A stretch of 35,206 bases of DNA from Planctomycetota bacterium (lineage in GTDB: Bacteria; Planctomycetota; Phycisphaerae; Phycisphaerales; UBA1924): NCBI GenBank assembly GCA_018242645.1, contig JAFEBN010000012.1, forward strand, positions 1 through 35,206. The letters run 5' to 3'. The translations under genes and the position numbers were made by a program. The notes under the pieces were generated by a model. That model ran no database searches and had not been told where the DNA came from. It saw only the letters and a program-made list of their open reading frames with translations. Shown piece by piece: positions 33,601 through 35,206 of the stretch; the stretch's first letter is position 1; each line of letters opens with the position of its first letter.

Positions 33601-33947
33601 CACTCGATTCGAGCGCCGCGGCACTCGTGCAGACGCTCGCGGGCGTGGAGAGCATCAGCGCCGAAACGCCCGGAGCGGGCGCCGTGGCCGCGACTTCCGA
33701 TGCGCTCAAGTTCCAGCTCAGCAACCTGCGCGACGCGGCCTCCGCCGCCGACAGCGGCGCCGAGCGCGAACGGCTCCAGAAGCTCATCGCCGATCACGAA
33801 AAGTCGATCGCCACGCTCGAAGGCCGACTGAACAATCCGGGCTACGCGCAGAAGGCTCCGCCCGCCATGGTCAAGCAGACACAGGATCAGCTTGCCAAGG
33901 CCAAAGCCGAGCGCGACGCGGCAAAGGCCGCACTGGCGGTGCTGTGA
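30645..33947 (+). CDS. valS: Valyl-tRNA synthetase with in-frame inserts
   Basis: A 1100-residue class I aminoacyl-tRNA synthetase that charges tRNA-Val; usual length is about 850-950. ATG 30645 is the first good start. The HIGH-like HLGH is at residues 73-76, KMSKS is at 730-734 and the DWCISRQLWWGH motif is kept. The editing domain holds VTPAHDPNDYELG. Extra segments lie at 31636-31755 (hairpin-rich), 32179-32208 (tandem 15-mer) and 33075-33106 (heptamer repeat), plus one before KMSKS. The C-terminal coiled coil (about 1035-1100) is normal. The stop overlaps the next start by GTGA. Confidence 0.95.
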   Translation: MTESSKPSSGAQGSGGPIGELPKQYKPADHEQRIRAQWDEAKAFHADPQRVLRGEAKPYCIVIPPPNVTDRLHLGHALNNTLQDVLARSHRMMGFETLWMAGTDHAGIATQAVVERRLKKEEGITRQQLGREKFVAKVQAFKDEYEKIITDQLKLMGCSCDWDRQRFTMDEVCARAVREAFFRLFKDGLIYRGKRLVNWDPVLQTAVADDECYDEEIDSSFYYLRYPLVHRDDPKEDAQPVTWNELARRGYPGAEKHRGEEQAWVTVATTRPETYLGDTAVAVNPKDPRANGLRGLFVELPLVGRIIPILEDDYVVLPASLENAIDFAPREHASDAPASAGAAPSAHHRPEPRGRSGAPHTGEGSEPEDPKAKYATGFLKVTPAHDPNDYELGLRHTAAIEACGNAVLINMLAPDGTVSDKHGWSDVGDAHLFVGLPREKARKKVIEEFAARTLAGSSTTLLAETRPYRHSVKHSDRSKAIIEPYLSDQWYVKVTDDRLAPAANRALVAEQRSKQQSSKQQIGADGDGELRFYPARYAKTYEQWHDGIRDWCISRQLWWGHRVPVWSMENAPPEAIQWLGLNRDSVCVRTIGTLTFACVNGLYNAAAVEKRLHTWGFGQDTDVLDTWFSSALWPISTMGWPNPQLASKGFEGLLQAFNPTTTLCTAREIITLWVSRMVMFERYLMPERWETEKTKPNALASLDENGQGRGPLPFKNVFIHAVIQDGEGRKMSKSLGNGLDPLDIIASHGSDAMRFTLCQMTTQTQDVRMPMVKDPATGRNTSPKFDLGRNFANKLWNAARFTMSMLGATSHPTSDIPHPTSLIDRWMLSRLATATSEVNEAITNFEYSNYAQTMYDLLWRDFCDWYLEAIKPTIASDVSQQAVLRTTLECILRLLHPIMPYVTEAVYEQVKLLSAAPIPGIALAPPRKGGLLCTAGWPQVAPSLRQPAVETDFERLRSLITVIREVRAQHGVVPKRRITLHVPVGTLDSSAAALVQTLAGVESISAETPGAGAVAATSDALKFQLSNLRDAASAADSGAERERLQKLIADHEKSIATLEGRLNNPGYAQKAPPAMVKQTQDQLAKAKAERDAAKAALAVL
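31645..31680 (+). repeat. Inverted-repeat element inside valS
   Basis: CCGATG (31645-31650) pairs with CATCGG (31675-31680), and an inner CCGGC/GCCGG hairpin (31653-31657 with 31662-31666) lies within. The element is inside an extra in-frame stretch in the editing-domain region. It may be an inserted palindromic element. Confidence 0.5.
32179..32208 (+). repeat. Tandem 15-bp repeat inside valS
   Basis: Two adjacent 15-base copies (32179-32193 and 32194-32208) differ at one position. They encode a glutamine/serine/lysine-rich insert between the LAPAANRALVA region and the ELRFYPARYAKTYEQW block. Fifteen bases keeps the reading frame. Confidence 0.85.
33075..33106 (+). repeat. Heptanucleotide tandem repeat inside valS
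   Basis: Four consecutive 7-base units, three CATCCGA and one CATCCCA, run 33075-33102, with a partial fifth. They encode a short HPTSDIPHPTS insert before IDRWMLSRL. A 7-base unit does not keep frame when copy number changes by one. Confidence 0.9.
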
Positions 33948-35017
33948 AGCTCAAAGTCCTGCGCATCGGCTCGCTCGTGCGACGCGCTCTTCTGTTGCTG
34001 TGCGCGGGCGGCGGGGCGCTCTCGCTCTCCGCGTGTGAATCCACCGAGCCGGCCAAGCCCGTGGCGTTTGGCGATGGCTCGCCCGGCGCCGCGGCACCCA
34101 GCCCCGTCATCGCCCGCGACGCATGGACGTTCGGCTCGGTGCAGGGCGTTGCCATCACCACCCGCTCCTATCGCATCTACTCGACGGCCAGCCAGCCCGT
34201 CACCGCTCGTTTGCCGTCATTCCTCGAAGCCGCGCTCGTGCACGATCGCACCGCGATCGTCGATCTCCCGGCGCCCTCCGAACGGCTCGAGACCTTTGTG
34301 CTGGGCAACCGCTCCGAGTGGACCCGATGCGTCCAGATGATCTGGGCGGAAAAGGCCGAGCCCTATCTCACCATCCAGCGGGGCGCGGTCACGGCCGGCG
34401 GCAAGAGCGTGCTCTACGACATCGGGCCGCGCGACACACTCGTGCTCGCGGCGCACGAGGGCTGGCACCAGTTCGCGCAGGCGACTTTCAAAGAGCAACT
34501 GCCGGTCTGGATCGACGAAGGAATCGCGACGTACATGGAGGGGTTCCGGAGCGAGGCCGGCACCGACCGCTTCGCGTTCCTTCCCTGGTCGAACCTCGAA
34601 CGCTTCGATCGCCTGCGCGACGCCGCCGCGGCCGGGGCGCTCATGAATCTTCGCGAGCTGATGGCCAGCAGTCCCTCCAGCCAGATCTCCGGGGGCGATG
34701 CGCTCACCTGGTACGCCCAGGTCTGGGTGCTGATCCACTGGCTCCACGAAGGCGACAACGGCGCCTTCCGCCCGGGGCTTGAGCGACTGATCACCGATGC
34801 GTCGCAGGGCACCATCCTCAAGCGTGTCGAGGACAAACTCGGCCCCAAAGCCGCGGTCTATGTCCGGCAGCGTCGCCCGGGGCCGGAGATCTGGCGCACG
34901 TACTTCGGCGATGACACCGATCGCGCCAACGACTCCTACCAGGCGTTCATCGCAGCCGTCGTCGCGACCGGATCGCGCGACAAGATTCTGATGGGACGCT
35001 CGCCGTTCGAGCCCTGA
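33944..35017 (+). CDS. DUF1570-like metalloprotease lipoprotein
   Basis: A 357-residue protein from GTG 33944, which overlaps the valS stop (GTGA). The N terminus is a lipoprotein signal peptide with lipobox LSAC near residue 30. A zinc-peptidase motif is visible: H171-E172-G-W-H175 with a third ligand E192 in WIDEG, the gluzincin-like pattern of DUF1570-type proteins common in planctomycetes. It would be anchored to the outer face of a membrane and cleave or bind peptides. Activity is not proven and the substrate is unknown. Position after valS suggests cotranscription without an evident functional link. Confidence 0.8.
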   Translation: MKLKVLRIGSLVRRALLLLCAGGGALSLSACESTEPAKPVAFGDGSPGAAAPSPVIARDAWTFGSVQGVAITTRSYRIYSTASQPVTARLPSFLEAALVHDRTAIVDLPAPSERLETFVLGNRSEWTRCVQMIWAEKAEPYLTIQRGAVTAGGKSVLYDIGPRDTLVLAAHEGWHQFAQATFKEQLPVWIDEGIATYMEGFRSEAGTDRFAFLPWSNLERFDRLRDAAAAGALMNLRELMASSPSSQISGGDALTWYAQVWVLIHWLHEGDNGAFRPGLERLITDASQGTILKRVEDKLGPKAAVYVRQRRPGPEIWRTYFGDDTDRANDSYQAFIAAVVATGSRDKILMGRSPFEP

Positions 35018-35026
35018 CCCGATTCG

Positions 35027-35206
35027 TCAGGGTTGATCGCCCGCGCCACGCCACGGAGGCGCCGCCGGAGGCAGCGGATACACCCAGCGCACCACGGTCA
35101 GCCCGTTGGTATCCATGGGCTGCTCGTCGATGCTCACGGTCACGGGGGCCACGGCGGCTTTGCCCTGGCCGCTGCCGCCCACAAAACCGATGATGATCAC
35201 GCACGG
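35027..35206 (-). CDS. 3' end of an unidentified gene (5' partial)
   Basis: Reading on the minus strand from the window edge gives 59 residues up to a TGA at 35027-35029. The visible part has a hydrophobic VIIIGFVGG stretch, then VAPVTVSIDEQPMDTNG and a proline-rich end. The stretch VIIIGFVGG may be a membrane or signal segment near its N terminus, but the start is outside the window. I do not recognise the family. It converges on the DUF1570-like gene with 9 bases between stops. Confidence 0.5.
   Translation of the reverse strand, partial: PCVIIIGFVGGSGQGKAAVAPVTVSIDEQPMDTNGLTVVRWVYPLPPAAPPWRGAGDQP

Overview
The window is GC-rich and densely packed, with about 34 protein genes, no gap over 250 bases, and no RNA genes, insertion sequences, prophage or CRISPR seen. 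It most likely comes from a planctomycete of the Phycisphaerae/Phycisphaerales type. Three secreted proteins end in paired dockerin-like calcium loops of the kind common in that group. There is also a DUF1570-like lipoprotein protease, a SpoIIE phosphatase, PBP4, an LpoB-like protein and long lysine/alanine-rich extensions on a DksA-like regulator. The taxonomic call is an inference from gene content.

Layout. Bases 1-1970 hold the tail of one dockerin protein, a strong terminator, and a secreted endonuclease/exonuclease/phosphatase-fold enzyme with its own C-terminal dockerin. Bases 1976-6586 hold an MBL-fold hydrolase, a cupin, the dksA-like/lspA pair, accA and proC. Bases 6598-9591 hold a minus-strand methyltransferase, ABC ATPase and ABC-2 permease cluster. 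Bases 9601-14721 hold a large UbiD-family decarboxylase, an M16 peptidase lipoprotein and a terminator. Bases 14735-18793 hold PBP4, an unknown small protein, a single-domain response regulator, and rpsL-rpsG with a promoter, a structured intercistronic region and a terminator.

Bases 18830-21727 form a three-gene run: a membrane metallophosphoesterase, a ThiF/MoeB-like adenylyltransferase and a DinB-like protein. Bases 21737-24165 hold an LpoB-like lipoprotein with a COG3014-like lipoprotein, and a divergent MazG-like protein. Bases 24155-28077 hold a SpoIIE phosphatase translationally coupled to a PduO-type cobalamin adenosyltransferase, with recJ divergent. Bases 28084-35206 hold a HAF-repeat dockerin protein, a TPR protein, an oversized valS coupled to a metalloprotease-like lipoprotein, and the end of an unidentified gene.

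The genes join three themes. The first is envelope and export: lspA processes lipoproteins, several of which are encoded here (M16 peptidase, LpoB-like, COG3014-like, DUF1570-like), and PBP4 with LpoB points to peptidoglycan. The second is core metabolism and translation (accA, proC, ubiD-like, rpsL, rpsG, valS, recJ). The third is secreted dockerin-tagged proteins.

The most unusual signals are the following. S12 carries arginine where lysine 88 is expected, a position linked to streptomycin resistance. A chain of hairpins lies between rpsL and rpsG. A DksA-like protein has lost its zinc cysteines. ValRS carries three low-complexity in-frame inserts, one of them a heptanucleotide tandem repeat.
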